DNA of 64,000 bases from Callorhinus ursinus (GCF_003265705.1 NW_020312867.1:5863230-5927229), one strand, 5' to 3'. Positions 10,856 through 21,475 are shown, counted from the first letter of the stretch. Notes: generated by a model not told the origin, from the sequence alone. Numbers and translations: made by a program.

Positions 10856-12021
10856 CTGGGAAGGGGAACAGGGACATTTAGAATAACAACAATTATAGCT
10901 AATAGTTACAAAATGTTTTTTCCACTCCAGAGACGAGTCTAAGCCCTTTGGCATCTGCTAACTCAAATGACCGTAATAGTTAAAAACACAGATTGTTCGC
11001 CTCACAGGGTGCTGCTTCCTGGCTGTGTGACCTTGTCCAATTTATATAACATTTCTGCGCCTCTCATGTATAATATGTAAAATAGAGTTGTGGTGAAGAT
11101 TCAATAAGTGAAAGAAAGAGATGGGTTGGAGGACAACCTATCGTCAGTAGGGCATCTAGTGCCTCCTAAGCAGGTGGTAACTTTTACCTTCCTTGGGACT
11201 TGATTTAAGGTGCATAGAAGGCATTTCCTCTTAGACATCATGTTCTAAAATAGTGGTGCTAAGTGGTAGGTCGCAGGCCAAAAGAGGCCCGCAGGTGTGA
11301 TTTCTTTTGCAAGGACAGTCTTTTAAAATTTTACAGTGAGTTTTCAGAATTTAAAAATTAAGTAACTTTACATAAAAATCCAAATGTCCAGTTTCTGTTT
11401 AAGATACAAGAATCAGACAAGACTAGGCCCACCTTCCCAACTGGCCAGTCAGCTGGAGCCGAAGAGGGGCTACCGTCCTCAGATGAGGCATATAATGTTT
11501 GGTTTGCCACAGCCCACCATTCTCCATTGTATCCATAAAATTGAAATTGAACTTGTATGTTGTATTTCTCTTAACTGGAGGCCACTTACTGATTTCTGCC
11601 AATTTCCTACCCCTAATGGGCATTTACATTTATGATCTTTATTCTGAGGCATTGAATTCAGAATCTGGGAGCTAGAAAGGACCACAGACATCAGGCAGTT
11701 GGGTTCTCAGGCTAGCCTGCCTGTCTTTTTAAACTCTGAGTTTTAGCGCTCATCTGTGATTTACAGTGTCTTTCTTAACCATGAAATAATGATCCTAGAG
11801 ATCATCCGTTAGGTGGTGGTTGGGTTCCAAGCCCAGCCTCTGGACTCATTTTTAGGGACTGGTCTGTCTGAAATATGTGCTGCAGAATCTGATTAACCCT
11901 TAGCCTATTTCTCTTAAACTAAGTGAGCATGCATTTTTAGACCTCATCAGTGAACCAAGCTTAGGTTTTTAGGAGAGACCACAAAAGTGTTTTTGAGCCA
12001 TCAGTTTATTTTTTTACCCTT

Positions 12022-12190
12022 CAGTTCATCCCTCCATCCATACACCCATCCATCCTGTATCCATCCATNNNNNNNNNNCCACCCACCCACCCATCCATGC
12101 ATGCATCCATCCATCCACCCACCCACCCATCCATGCATGCATCCATCCTCCCAGCCACCCATCCTCTTACTCATCCATTCATCTGCCCAT
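12022..12190 (+). repeat. (CATC)n/(CCAC)n array containing an assembly gap
   Basis: Tetranucleotide array of catc, ccac and catg units, broken by 10 N at 12069-12078. The true length is unknown. Confidence 0.95.
12069..12078. other. Assembly gap (10 N)
   Basis: Ten N within the tetranucleotide array, probably a collapsed or unspanned microsatellite. Confidence 0.99.
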
Positions 12191-12684
12191 CTGACCATCT
12201 ACTCATTCTTCTTTGTCTTTTTGTCCAGTATATCTCCAGGAACAACACTATAGTGACTGGCTCAATATTTGTTGAGTAAATAAATGAAAAAATGAGTGAT
12301 AAATATAAGGCAGCTCTGCTCCCACAGAGCTCATGTAGGCATACACACTCAGTTACAACATAGTGTGAGAAGTGATATGACAGAGGTCCTTCCCAGGATC
12401 TCTCTGCCCAGGATCCTGCCCAGACAAGGGACCATGCAATACTCAGGGCCACTTGCAGGGAAGACATGTGCTTCTAGCAAGAAGCTAACCTCTCCTGTTT
12501 AGAAATCTAGGTTCCCTGGTGGAGAAACCTGGGCAGAGGTTGAAATGAGAAGAGAGATGTTCTGGTGGTGTGGCTTGCTGTGCCCTGGCTGTGGTCCCCA
12601 GTGAGCCTGGTAGTTGCCACTATGCACAGCATCGTCCCCCACTGCACCCTGCACAGCGCTCAGCCCTCCCTGCAGAGTACCTAC

Positions 12685-12825
12685 CGTGTTCGCATGTGGA
12701 TCCCGGTGAAGACTGGCTCACAGTTCTGCAGAGTGAGTGAGACTTGGCCGGATCTGGTCTGGGGTAGTGCTAAGGGAGTCTTGATGGTCACATCCAGTGT
12801 GGAACCACTGAGGAAGCTGAGCAGC
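12685..12825 (-). pseudogene. Decayed BPIF gene, exon equivalent to BPIFB4 exon 4
   Basis: 141 bp. Acceptor ctgcgtgtctag|G, donor ACACG|GTAGGT, phase 2 in and 2 out as in BPIFB4. Reads LLSFLSGSTLDVTIKTPLAL, then PQTRSGQVSLTLQNCEPVFT and GIHMRT. It aligns with the BPIFB4 exon containing VNITAKVRL and [16 protein letters not shown], and keeps the conserved cysteine (QNCEP against ERCDT). Fully open. Confidence 0.9.
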
Positions 12826-13122
12826 CTAGACACGCAGCAGGAGGACAGTGTGAGCTGAGTTGCTGGGGAAACTCCAGGTGAGGGCTGAAGCAAGAGTGGC
12901 CTGGGAAGTCATAGCCAAGACACTCCCTGGGTCCCAGGCCAGTCCTACGGGCAAGTCACTGGGCTTGTTTTCTCCACCTCTGCAGGGCAGGAAAACTTCC
13001 CTTTCCAGAGCAAATGTTTGGGGCTGTTCTAAAGACTTCCCTCAAACTTGGAAATAACCACAGGCATTTGTGGGCTTGAAAGGTGACCTATACACATTAA
13101 TGTTTTTAAATGATGCCTGCTC

Positions 13123-13324
13123 ATGGGAGCCTGGGTGGTTAAGTCGGTTAAGCATCTGCGTTTGGCTCAGGTCATGATCCCAGGGTCCTGGGATCGAGTC
13201 CCACATTGGGCTCCCTGCTCAGCGTGAAGTTTGCTTGTCCCTCTCTCTCTGCCCCTGCCCCCTGCTCATTTTCTCTCTTTCTCTCTCAAATAAATTTTTA
13301 AAACTTAAAAATAAATAAATAAAA
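13123..13324 (+). mobile_element. CAN SINE
   Basis: Head 'gggagcctgggtggttaagt', A-rich tail with AAATAAATAAATAAA. Target-site duplication 'gatgcctgctc' at 13112-13122 and 13325-13335. In an intron of the decayed BPIF gene. Confidence 0.93.
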
Positions 13325-13895
13325 GATGCCTGCTCTTCAGTATATATTTTTAACTTAATTTGTTTTTTAATATGTATTAGAAGGTAAGTTAAAGTAAATG
13401 GTTTGGTTTATTTTTTAACAGGTAATAAATTTTCATGGTTCAAGATTCAAAAGAAAAAGAATGCACAGTGACAAGCCCGTCTCCCACCAATGATCCCCAG
13501 CCCCCCAGCAACCCACTGGGATCACACACATCATCAGTGCCCTCTATGCCTCCTTCCAGAGCTATTATATGTACATCCCCATCCACACATATGTAGTTTA
13601 ATTTAATGTCTCCGATCTTTTGTTTTCTCTTCTGTAAAATGGGCATAATAGCAGTACCTTCCTTCTAAGGTTATGGTGAATAATATATTATATATATTTT
13701 TTCATAAAATAATTCATATATATAATTCATAAAAGCCTCAGCACGCTGCCTGGAATATATTAAGCACTCAATAATATTTGTTATATTTTATTACCACAGT
13801 CATCTCTTTGGAGGACAATTTGGCAATACTTACCAAAAGGTATAAATTACACTTCTGAGAATTTCTAAGTAAATAATAAGAGATCTGAACAGATA

Positions 13896-14112
13896 TTTCT
13901 TTCTTTATTTTTAAAGATTTTATTTATTTATTTGAGAGACAGAGAGTGAGCAAGCAAGAGAGAGAGCATGAGCAGGGGGAGGGGCAGAGGGAGAGGGAGA
14001 AGCAGACTTCCTGCTGAGCAGGGAGCCCAATGTGGGGCTTGATCCCAGGACTCCAGGATCATGAACTGAGTGGAAAGCAGACACTTAACTGAGTGAGCCA
14101 CCCAGGCGCCCC
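13896..14112 (-). mobile_element. CAN SINE (reverse)
   Basis: Begins with the reversed tail 'ttaaagattttatttattta' and ends with the reversed head 'gagccacccaggcgcccc'. Imperfect flanking repeat around 'tgaaca'. Confidence 0.92.
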
Positions 14113-14213
14113 ATGAACAAAGATTTATAAGGCAAAATAGCAATCACAGTAATCGTAAGACAAGACAGTAATCACAAGTAATCACAGAATTATTTATCAG
14201 AATGAAAATTGGG

Positions 14214-14408
14214 GGGGTGCCTGGGTGGCTCAGTCTTGATTTCGGCTCAGGTCATGATCTTGGGGTCATGAGATTGAGCCCTGTGTTGGGCTCTGCACTC
14301 AGCAGGGAGTCTGCTTGAGATTCTCTCTCTCCCCCTTCCTCTCCCCCTCCCCCCACTCTCTCTTTCTCTCTGTCTTTCTCAAATAAATAAATAAATCTTT
14401 TAAAAAAA
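14214..14408 (+). mobile_element. CAN SINE
   Basis: Head 'gggtgcctgggtggctcag', CT-rich middle and AAATAAATAAATAAATCTTTT tail. Perfect 15-bp target-site duplication 'agaatgaaaattggg' (14199-14213 and 14409-14423) indicates a fairly young insertion. Confidence 0.95.
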
Positions 14409-14838
14409 AGAATGAAAATTGGGAACACCTTGAGTGTCTAACAATAGAAGAATGGTGAAAGTGTATCATGGTACATCTATGCTGTGGAATATTTATTGCC
14501 TTTCAAAATGGTGCTGAAAAGTCTGGAAAGGAGCGAACTGAAATGTTAATGGCCATTGTCTTTGGGCTGTGAATTTACGTTTATACTTCAATTTTTTCTC
14601 CAAGTTTGTTACAACAAAGTATGCAAAAATGACAGAAAAGGAATAGATTTACTCTCACACCTATCTTCCCGTTAACAGCCATCTCTAAGAAGCTTGTATG
14701 TTTAGAATGATGTTGTCAAGAGCTCCTGGCGGGTAATGAAAGTAGCCAAAGGGCATTTTGCCAGTTGTTTCAAAATTGCCCCTATCTCCAGGGATTCCCT
14801 TCTATGCCCCCTTCTCTAGCCATGAACGGTTACTTAAC

Positions 14839-14943
14839 CTTGGGAAAGTGATAGTCAGTCTGGTCTGAAACTGCAGCTGGAGGTCAGAGAAAGGATGGAC
14901 CTTCCATGATACCTGGACAATGTCAAAGTCAGTGATTTTGAGC
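14839..14943 (-). pseudogene. Decayed BPIF gene, exon equivalent to BPIFB4 exon 3
   Basis: 105 bp, identical in length to BPIFB4 exon 3. Acceptor cattctgcag|G, donor CCAAG|GTTAAG. Reads LKITDFDIVQVSWKVHPFSD, then LQLQFQTRLTITFP, matching the BPIFB4 pattern [20 protein letters not shown], then [13 protein letters not shown]. The V-S and TR-[LV] positions and the alternating beta-strand pattern are kept. Open. Confidence 0.88.
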
Positions 14944-15545
14944 CTGCAGAATGGGAAGCATGAGGGAAAGTGAACCAGCAGAAATTCCCAGGCTTCTCAA
15001 CTCAACACCCAAACTACAACATGGCCTTTCCTCCATCCTGGGCCCTCCCTTCCTTAACCTGGGTTTCCATCCTGAATCCCATCCCTACTAGACAAGGAAG
15101 GCATTAGTCAATAATTGAGATGGTCTTCAGTTCATTAAAATGCTAAAGGAAAATTAAGACATCAGATTCAAAGCATCCTTGGGAACTATGGTGTTAGCTT
15201 ATAACAAATACGCTGTTTTAATCACTGGGGTATTAAATAATAGCTAAGATATCAGCTAGGAAGGGCTTCCTCTGTACCCCTTTCCAGTGCTATTTGTAAT
15301 TCAGTCGGGGGTTGCGCAAACCTACATAAATCCAAGAGATGAAGCCATATGGGGGAGTGTTGGGTGGTGGGTTGACAGTTTGGACGAGGAAGCAGTGTCT
15401 GATGCTGCCTTCTCAATGTCAACCTTCCAAGCAGGTGAGTGAAACTCTGATGCTTATAGCGCAGGTTGGTATCTTTCAAATACCAGCAACCTTCACTAAT
15501 CAATGCTTTGGAGAACTCTTTTATTGCTAAAGGACTCAAACTCAC

Positions 15546-18250
15546 CAGCTGTTGAGTTTCCCAAAAGGAATTGTGCTCTTCAGAACATCGTTGATGCCAA
15601 CAAGACTCCCCTAGCCACAGAGGCCCCCGAGAGAACCCTTGCAGAGCAGGCCTTCCAGAGCCAAGGACCCAGCTGCCTCCAGGAGGTGATCTTTGCCAGC
15701 AGGTAAGGTCTTGCTGCCCAGGAGGATCCTAAGTAGCTTTTCCCTCTCCTGGACCAGATTCTGGCTGTTGAGAATGATGGCTCCCAGCAGCCCTTCCTGA
15801 GCCAGGAGATCTTTGTTAAGGACATTTGTTTGGCTGAGAGGGTCTCCAGATTGCATTTCAACACCTTTTTCTTGATTGTGGTGAACCAGGGGAGGCAGCA
15901 CACTGCCATTGGCTTGACTCCTGGGTTGGGGAGTCCTGCCATTCACTGGGGTTCCCAATGAGGCCAAGATTTCCAGATTGCACTTCTATAGTGGGACCAG
16001 AGGGGCCAGAGATGCCATATCCAAACTGGTTATGACCTAAGGATGACATAGCCTCAGACTTGCCATAGTAATCATGTGTCCTAGCTCCCAAATAGCCATA
16101 GCCAAAAGATACTCTAGCCCCAAACTGATTATAACCTCCAGATGGCCCAGCTCCAGACTGACCATGACCATTAGCTGACTTAACTCCAAACTGACCATAG
16201 CCAAAATACACTCCAGCCCCAGAATGACCAGAATCTAGAGATGAGGCAACACTAGAATGAATATAATGATTAGATATCCTTTCTCCAAGCTGAACATTTC
16301 CTCCTGATGACCTAGGCCCAGATTAAATATAACCATCAGATGGTCCAGCCTCAAGCTGACCATTCATTGACCAAGCCCCAGACTGACCCACACCAGATGA
16401 CCTAACTCTAGGCTGATCCAGTCCATTCATTGATCTAGTCTCAGATTGACTAAAAAGACTAAGTGAACCATACCCAGGTTGGCCATATCCTCCATGTGAT
16501 CTTGCCTCAAACTGATTGTCACCAGCAGATCTTCCATGCCTAAGATAACCATTCATTGACCTTGCTCCAGATTGACTATTCTCTCCAGATGACTATGTCC
16601 CAATTTGGCTGTACCTGTTAAATGACCTATCCCCAGTCTGACTACTCATTAACTGCACCCCAGACTGACCAAAACCACCAGTTTTCCCTGTCCCAGGCTG
16701 ATCATCCATTAACTCTGTTGTAGATTGACTATACCACCAGATAACCCAGACCCAGACTGACTATTTAGTGATCCTGCCACAGATAGACTATAACCACTAG
16801 ACGACCTATCCCCAGTTGGACTACTCATTGACCCTGCTCCAGATTGACCCAAACCACCAGATGATCCAGGTCCAGACTGACCATACTGTCCAAATGACCC
16901 TGTCCCAAACTAACCATGGCCACCAGATGACCCAGCCTCAGTTTGACTATATCCTCCAGATGATCCAGTCCTTAGCTGACCATAGCCATCAGATGATCTA
17001 TCCCCAGTTTGACTATAACCACCAGATGACCTATCCTTAATTTGATCACTAGCTGACTGACCCCCAGTCTGACTACTCATTAACCCCATGCCAGACTGAC
17101 CAAAACCACCAGTTTTCCCTGACCCAGGCTGACCATTCACTGGCCTTTCCCCAGATTGACCAAAACTACCAGATGACCCGGGTCCAGACTGACCATATAG
17201 TGCCCCTGGCCCAGATAGACCATAGTCATTAGATGACCTATCCCCAGTCAGACCACTCATTGACCCTGTTCCACATCTATCCAAAACCCCAGATGACCCA
17301 GACTCAGGCTGACCATATATTGACTCTGCCCCAGACTGGTCATATCTTCTAGATGACCCACTCCCTAGCTGACTAGAGCCATCAGAGAGCTTATCCTCAG
17401 TTTGACTGTAATCACCAGATGACCTATCCCCAATTTGACTATAATCACTAGATGATCTATCACCAGACTGACCACTCATTAACCCATCCCCGACTGACCA
17501 AAACCACCAGTATTCCTTGACCCAAGCTGACCATTTATTGGCTCTTCCCTAGATTGACCAAAACCACCAGATGATCCAGGCCCAGACTGACCATAACTGC
17601 CAGGCACAGCTGCCTTAGACATGACAGCACTTCCTGGAGAAGCATCCGTGGGAAGACCATTGCCTGAGACACTCATACTTCTCACACCTGTAATGTCATG
17701 TTGGACTGATGATGAATGGTCAGAATAGCCAGGGCTTTTCATACCCTCTTGACCAAACTGTCTGGGAGGAGTCACTTCTTTGTGGTCTAAAGATCCTTGG
17801 CCAATCACATCACTTTTGTCAGCAGAGCCTTGACCCCTCATCTCACTTTGACCAGGATAACCCACAGTGACCTGATTGGCCACATGGGTCCTCATGGGTG
17901 AAATAAGACTCAGCTCAGCCATTCTTACTGGGGGTGTGGTCATCAGGTTGGTTTTCAGGGGCAGGGATGGGAGCACACTGGATTTCTTAGGCTGGACACT
18001 GTACTCAGTGACATCTTCAGTGTCAGGGTCCTTCAGAGAAATGTACTGGTCATTCTTAGAGGAGTTATGTTCATAGAAGTGGGCATCTCCTCTGCTACTT
18101 GAAGAACTGCTGGTGGTCCAAGCCTGCTGGTTGTTCTCACTGAGCAGGCCTGTGCCAAGCACACCACCATTGCCAAGCACCTGGCCAGTCTTGAGAAGGC
18201 CTTGCCCAACAGACCACTGCTGCCCAGGAGACCTCCACTTCTACTGCCTG
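15546..18250 (-). pseudogene. Decayed BPIF gene, large low-complexity exon (Ser-rich, SSGGYSQ repeats)
   Basis: Likely acceptor tttgtcccag at 18251; donor AACAGCTG|GTGAGT at 15545, whose phase 2 matches the next exon (TG|G gives Trp). Reading order: SGGLLGSSGLLGK (PLUNC-like GLL motif), a Ser-rich block with SSSSSSRGDAHFYEHNSSK, about 1.65 kb of 11-residue repeats around SSGGYSQTGDR, then QEGLLGAIILNSQNL and GSLVGINDVLKSTIPFGKLN leading into the BPI domain. Disablements seen: a frame change near 18205, a 1-bp loss near 17488 relative to a sister repeat, TAG at 16912-16910 replacing an expected CAG, a frame change near 16733, TAG near 16605, TAA at 16325-16323, a frame change near 15960 and TAG at 15613-15611. 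No nearby signal-peptide exon was found upstream. Confidence 0.8.
15967..17640 (-). repeat. Degenerate 33-bp (11-residue) tandem coding repeat
   Basis: Successive units such as 'ccagatgacctatccccagt' + 'ttgactataacca' recur every 33 bp on the plus strand, encoding S-S-G-G-Y-S-Q-T-G-D-R variants on the minus strand. Roughly 45-50 units are present, allowing for some of other length. Similarity between units is high enough to place indels in one unit by comparison with another. Confidence 0.88.
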
Positions 18251-19374
18251 CTGGGACAAAGGCACATAGGTGAGTCTGAGGCCACACCCTCCCACTAGAG
18301 CCACAGGAATGAGAGCTCAGCCCAGAACCAGCTCTGTGACCATGTCCAGGAATCAGGATAAGGATTACCCTCAGAGATTTAGAACTAAGACTCAATCTCT
18401 AACTAGATTTTTTTGAGCATTTGACCCAGGAGGCAATGACAAGTCAGACAGAAGGTAATCACATTGGGGCCATTTATGGTGGAACAGAGAAAATGATGAT
18501 ACAGTTATGCTCTGAGAAATAAGCACTGTGGCTTCATGGGGGGTGGGGGGTAACCACTTAGTTGTTGACAGCTTCCCCGATCTTGGTGTTAGTGCTCTGG
18601 GAAGCCCAGGGAATTCTGAACTTTGAAATCAATTGGATAACATCTCTCCACTTTTTATAAATCAATCTTTTTACCTAACTACTTTGTAAGGAAAATTTCT
18701 GTCCCTTGCAACCAAACAATGACTAAGACAGAAACTGGTATCAGGAGTGGGGTTCCAGATAAGAAAGCTTCAGAGAAAAATATGGACCAAACTTTGGACT
18801 TGAGGCATATGAGTGGTTTCCAAACTCTTTTATGAAAAGATTGGAAGCTATAAGTCTGTGATATGTGGTTCCAAAGCAGCTGGCTAAGTACTTACCTGCA
18901 ATCTCATGGGACTTCGGTCATCACAGACTAAGGCTGGAAAGATCTGTCTGGGAACTAAGTGTAAGAGAGGAAGACTACAATTAGGGCAGAGAGGTGACGT
19001 GTGGTTTGTATTAAACGTATGATCTAGACACCAAGCAGGATCTGAAAAGTATTAGGAACCTCTGGGAAAGGCAAAGTGCTTCCTATGTCACCTGCATATC
19101 TAAGCACTTCTAATGAGTCAGCCTTGTGACAGGTGTCAGTTTGTCCAGCAGAAAAGAGTTTGTTTCTGGAATCTTCCTGGAAGGAGCTTTCAGGAAGGAT
19201 GGGACAACTCACTTGTTTGGGAGCTGGAACCTCCAAACTGAGCATGGCTTGCTCTAAGCAGGCACCAGGGGAGGAGGACAGCCCACAAAAACGCCCCCGT
19301 GTTCACTCCAAGTACTTGTGAAGACAAGAGTCGGTCAACAGGGAAACATTGATCTGGGATCCAGGAGCCCTGGC

Positions 19375-19480
19375 GTCTTATCCGATCTTCACCATCACTT
19401 TCTATGTAGCTTAATTAAGCCACTCCATTTCTCTGAGCCTCGGTTTCTTTATCTATAAAGCTGGCCTATTTTTACTTGCT
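19375..19480 (+). repeat. MIR-like fragment
   Basis: Contains 'ttctctgagcctcggtttct' and 'ttatctataaagctgg' in MIR order; diverged. Confidence 0.45.
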
Positions 19481-20039
19481 CTGTCTCTTGAGAGGAAAAC
19501 ATGACAGTGGACATAGAAGCCCTTCATAAATGTGCAGCAAGTTCCTCTGCACATGTAGTCCTAATAACGGCTAACACTTACGAAGCGTGTTCTGTGCCCG
19601 ACATTGCGCCAAGCACTTTGCCTGCATTGACCCATTCCATCTTCACAAAAACCTTATGAAACACGTGCTTTTGTCATGCCTGTTTTACGGGCGGAGAAAT
19701 GAGGACAGCTGGGAAGTGGCAGTTAGAACCCAGAGCCAGGCAGGCTGGCCCCGGAGCACACACTATGGTATGATGCTTCCGCTGGAAGACATGGTTGAAG
19801 CAGGAGTCACTGTTTACTGAGGGCCTACTCTGTGCCAGTCCCCTTGTCAGGGGCTTTCCACTTGCCATTTCACTTCGTCCAACCTTCTTAACAGCCCTGA
19901 GAGTCACGCACTCTTAACGCCAAGTTACAGAGGAAGAAATGGAAGTGAAATGATTTTGCCCAAGGTCACTCAGTGGTAATGACAAATCTAGAATTATGAG
20001 AGCTGGTTATTGTTTGAATTCACTCTAATATTTGGGCTA

Positions 20040-20560
20040 GTGGATGAGGATGCTATGGTAGATTGCATTTTCCAAAGATAACCACAGCTACATATTCATC
20101 CTGTCTCACATGTTTTTCATACAATATTATTGGTATTTCCCTCATGGCGGCGGCGGGGAGGGTCTGTATTCCTTCTCCTCAAGTTGGGGGGAAGCTGGTG
20201 ATTGCTCCAAAGAAAAGCAGCATGACCAAAGTGACGCTATGTGACTTCTGAGGCTAGGTCATTAAAAGAAAACAGCTTCTAGACTGGACTTCAGTCATTA
20301 TGTTGGGAGGCAGCCCAGGCCACACGCTGTCCACAGGTAGGCACTCCAGCTGACAGCCCCAGGTAAGGATCCAGCTAATAGCCAGCATCATCCACCGGAC
20401 ATGTGAATGAGCAAGTCTTCAGGTGACTACAAGCCCAGCCAATACCTAATTCCAACCTTAGGAGACTCCAGACTGGAACTGTCCAGCTGAACTGCTCCTG
20501 AATTCCTGATAGAGGCCACCAAACGTTGGGGGCAGTTTGCGATGCAGCAATATATAACCA
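20040..20560 (+). repeat. MaLR (MLT1-like) LTR fragment
   Basis: Resembles the MLT1 3' portion: 'gtgacttctgaggctaggtc', then cysteine-rich 'gccagcatcatccaccggac' + 'atgtgaatga' and 'caagcccagccaatacctaa'. Assigned by eye. Confidence 0.5.
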
Positions 20561-20924
20561 AATCAGATTCAAAGGAAATGGTAACAAAAGCTAAGCCCAA
20601 TGACACCCTTGTCACAGTCATTTCAGCAACCTACTCACCCTTGGGTGTCACCTCCTGAAAGAAGGCTTTGATCTGATATCCCCTGATCTTAGCGCCGGGC
20701 CTATGTGCATGCAATAAGCATTAATAGTGGGAATATTCCTCTCTACCAGTTTCCTTCAGCTCAGTCCCATCACGGGGGAGGCACTGAGACCATGGCAGGG
20801 TGGGTGGCGAGCTGTGCCACCCTCCTCAGTTCCAGAGAAAAGCAGCAAGGACTCCCCTTGGGCAAGGACGGAAGTGGATCAGAGTGGGGGCTCGTAGGTG
20901 GTTATGGGGGACAGGAAGGAAGAT

Positions 20925-21125
20925 CTGCCTCCCGATTCCAGCTCCACCATCCAATTGCTGGGTGACTTCAGCTAAGTCACTTTGCCTCTTTGAGCTTCAG
21001 TCTCCCCAGCTGTAAAATGGGACTAAGAGTAGGCCCTTCATTACAGGGAGGTTGGAGGATGGAATGAGATAATGTGCACAAAGCCCCTGGCATGGCACTG
21101 GGCCCATGAGAAACCCTCAGCGGAT
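20925..21125 (+). repeat. MIR SINE
   Basis: 'gctgggtgacttcagctaag', 'tttgagcttcagtctcccca', 'gctgtaaaatggg', 'ggaatgagataatgtgcac' and 'cctggcatggcactgggcc', in MIR order. Confidence 0.7.
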
Positions 21126-21149
21126 AGCAATGACCATGGCAAGGTAGTT

Positions 21150-21475
21150 TTGTTTTTTAAAGATTTTATTTATTGGGGCGCCTGGGTGGCTCAGTCATTA
21201 AGCTTCTGCCTTCAGCTCAGGTCATGATCCCAGGGTCCTGGGATCAAGCCCCACATGGGGCTCCTTGCTCAGCGGGACGCCTGCTTCTTCCTCTCCCACC
21301 CCCTCTGCAGAGAGAGACACAGCGAGAGAGGGAACACAAGCAGTGGGGGTGGGAGAGGGAGAAGCAGGCTTCCCGCTGAGCAGGGAGGCTTATGCAGGGC
21401 TCAAACCCAGGACCCTGGGACCACGACCCGAGCCAAAGGCAAACGCTTAACCGACTGAGCCACCCAGGCGCCCCG
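21150..21475. mobile_element. Two CAN SINEs in inverted (foldback) arrangement
   Basis: A reversed SINE tail ('taaagattttatttatt', to 21174) is followed at once by a plus-strand SINE head (21175 to about 21307). This joins directly to a reversed SINE body and head ending 'gagccacccaggcgcccc' at 21474. A short flanking repeat 'aaggta' (21141-21146 and 21477-21482) brackets the whole, as if a plus copy had inserted into a minus copy. Confidence 0.88.

Larger units (their letters stand above)
8750..18250 (-). pseudogene. Decayed BPI-fold (BPIFB-type) gene with repeat-rich N-terminus
   Basis: A PLUNC/BPI-family locus downstream of and co-oriented with BPIFB4. Six exons are seen: 18250-15546 (low-complexity), 14943-14839, 12825-12685, 10855-10792, 10433-10373 and 8836-8750. 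From the second exon on, lengths (105, 141, 64, 61, 87) and phases parallel BPIFB4 exons (105, 144, 64, 61, 92), and all boundaries are AG...GT. The spliced BPI part is open through four exons and keeps both cysteines of the conserved disulphide (LQNCEP and LCPVV). Against function: several frameshifts and stops in the repeat exon, a TAG at 15613-15611, and an exon-7-like length that breaks frame. No signal-peptide exon or C-terminal BPI domain was found. Ancestral role, inferred only from family: a secreted lipid-binding mucosal protein. A short BPIFA-like product ending in the last exon remains an alternative, as do assembly indels. Confidence 0.82.

Noticed and set aside
14250..14300. Whether SINEs at 13.1, 13.9 and 14.2 kb supply exons to the decayed gene
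   Set aside because: They lie wholly between well-defined BPI exons and no suitable in-phase splice pair was seen within them.
16816..17040. Plus-strand open frame with repeated HQMT/DQPQFD motifs
   Set aside because: It is the antisense of the 33-bp coding repeat; the minus strand has the BPI-linked reading.
15967..17640. Regularly spaced 33-bp repeats as a CRISPR-like array
   Set aside because: Units are contiguous and diverged without unique spacers, keep a coding pattern, and lie in a mammalian genome.
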